Assembly (NCBI GenBank): GCA_034180415.1
Contig: JAXFOK010000033.1
Location: forward strand, 1 to 14,936
DNA length: 14,936 bases
Origin: CAKMMH01 sp927798255
GTDB taxonomy: Bacteria > Bdellovibrionota_C > UBA2361 > CAKMMH01
Direction: 5' to 3'
Made by a program: the position numbers and the translations under genes. Positions 14,371 through 14,936 of this stretch are shown here, one piece after another. Numbering within the stretch: the first letter of the stretch is position 1; the number at the start of each line of letters is the position of its first letter. The notes beneath the pieces were generated by a model. The model was not told where the DNA came from and did not search any database. It saw only the letters and a list, made by a program, of their open reading frames with translations.

Positions 14371-14936
14371 TTATTCTTTTATTTTCTTATATATATTTGC
14401 AAGTATTGCCCCAGAAATATTATGCCAAACTGAAAATAGAGCGCCAGGAACTGTAGCCATTTGAAGCGTAGGAAACGATGCCAATGCAAGGCTTGTTGCA
14501 AGTCCTTAATTTTACATGCGTACTTCTAAAGATAGTGATTCTATTTTTGACATCGGCATTTTAAATAATTTTCCTATGATGAATCCAAAAAGAAATCCAA
14601 AAAAATTATGAAGAACTATAACAAAGAAAATTGTAAGACCACTTTCTAAAATTTGATTTCTATTATGTGCAACAACTGTGCTTATAACCATACAAATTGC
14701 GATTGTTGAAAGAGCTCGAAGATATTTTAAAACTTTTGAAATAAAAGATTTAAAAAAGTAATTTACAATAAAATCAAGAATTATTGGAACTAAAATTACT
14801 TTTATTATACTTAAAAACATAAAGGCTGCATTAACATTAACAGTTGTTCTTAATAAAAGGTATGTAATAAGTGGAGTTAAAAAAGGAGATAAAAGAGTGT
14901 TTACACTTGTCATTCCAATAGATAAAGCAGTGTCTC
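14371..14936 (-). pseudogene. Bile acid:sodium symporter (BASS/SBF) family transporter with in-frame stops, C-terminal part
   Basis: The frame enters from the right edge reading DTALSIGMTSVNTLLSPFL, a typical SBF-family segment, followed by hydrophobic membrane helices, and would normally pass the conserved Glu-x-Gly-x-Gln-Asn motif. Here SLEV is followed by CGC ATG TAA AAT TAA GGA, where the family has Gly-Met-Gln-Asn-Ser-Gly. After these two stops (14512-14514 and 14506-14508) the same frame resumes perfectly as GLATSLALASFPTLQMATVP and SVWHNISGAILAN, ending at a normal TAA at 14371-14373. Each change needs only one base substitution. The motif binds sodium in characterised members, so the lesions would cut the protein before its last helix. 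Intact members are inner-membrane sodium-coupled importers of bile acids, pantoate, pyruvate or similar organic anions. The N-terminal part lies outside the window. Confidence 0.85.

Noticed and set aside
14371..14936. Alternative genetic code reading TAA as Gln in the symporter
   Set aside because: The second TAA replaces a Ser-type position, not Gln, and TAA ends several intact genes here, including valS, so nonsense mutation or sequence error is simpler.

Overview
The window comes from an AT-rich bacterial chromosome. Most coding DNA and spacers are well below 35% G+C by eye. There are no rRNA or tRNA genes, no CRISPR array and no recognisable transposase. Taxonomy cannot be fixed from this sequence. 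The features suggest a host- or gut-associated bacterium that is probably flagellated (a YjfB-type small motility protein behind a sigma-28-like promoter) and whose accessory genes are decaying. Most AT-rich genes have no Shine-Dalgarno sequence. A few others (the left-edge partial gene, the first ATPase, the YjfB-type gene and purF) have clear ones, so the window may mix genes of different ancestry.

Layout. 1-49 is the start of an unidentified gene on the minus strand with a near-consensus promoter. 97-3027 is a tight minus-strand operon with overlapping ends: a 4'-phosphopantetheinyl transferase, a short DegT-like PLP-fold protein, and a 507-residue multidomain protein of unknown family. 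3123-4535 encodes an exported conserved protein of unknown function. 4536-5187 is an AT-rich spacer ending in an elaborate inverted repeat just before an AAA/DUF4143 ATPase (5188-6381). 6612-6794 is the YjfB-type gene. 7281-8671 is purF (amidophosphoribosyltransferase), broken by one missing base. 8768-9047 is a frameshifted and truncated acyltransferase remnant. 9172-9677 is a chain of perfect hairpins, best read as a minus-strand structured non-coding RNA of about 500 nt with its own terminator. 9923-11110 is a second AAA/DUF4143 ATPase. 11353-14046 is valS, intact, with a strong terminator. 14109-14303 is a small hypothetical ORF. 14371-14936 is a bile-acid/sodium-symporter-family gene with two in-frame stops in its sodium-site motif.

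Function. valS is the only clearly housekeeping locus that is intact. The PPTase/PLP-fold/507-residue operon looks like one translationally coupled unit whose product or target is unknown. Three genes (purF, the acyltransferase and the symporter) carry lesions in otherwise conserved frames. This means either ongoing gene loss or local sequence errors. The most unusual object is the large ornate RNA at 9172-9677. It has paired 5' and 3' ends, resembling the ROOL/GOLLD/OLE style of large bacterial RNAs, but I cannot assign it to any family from sequence alone.
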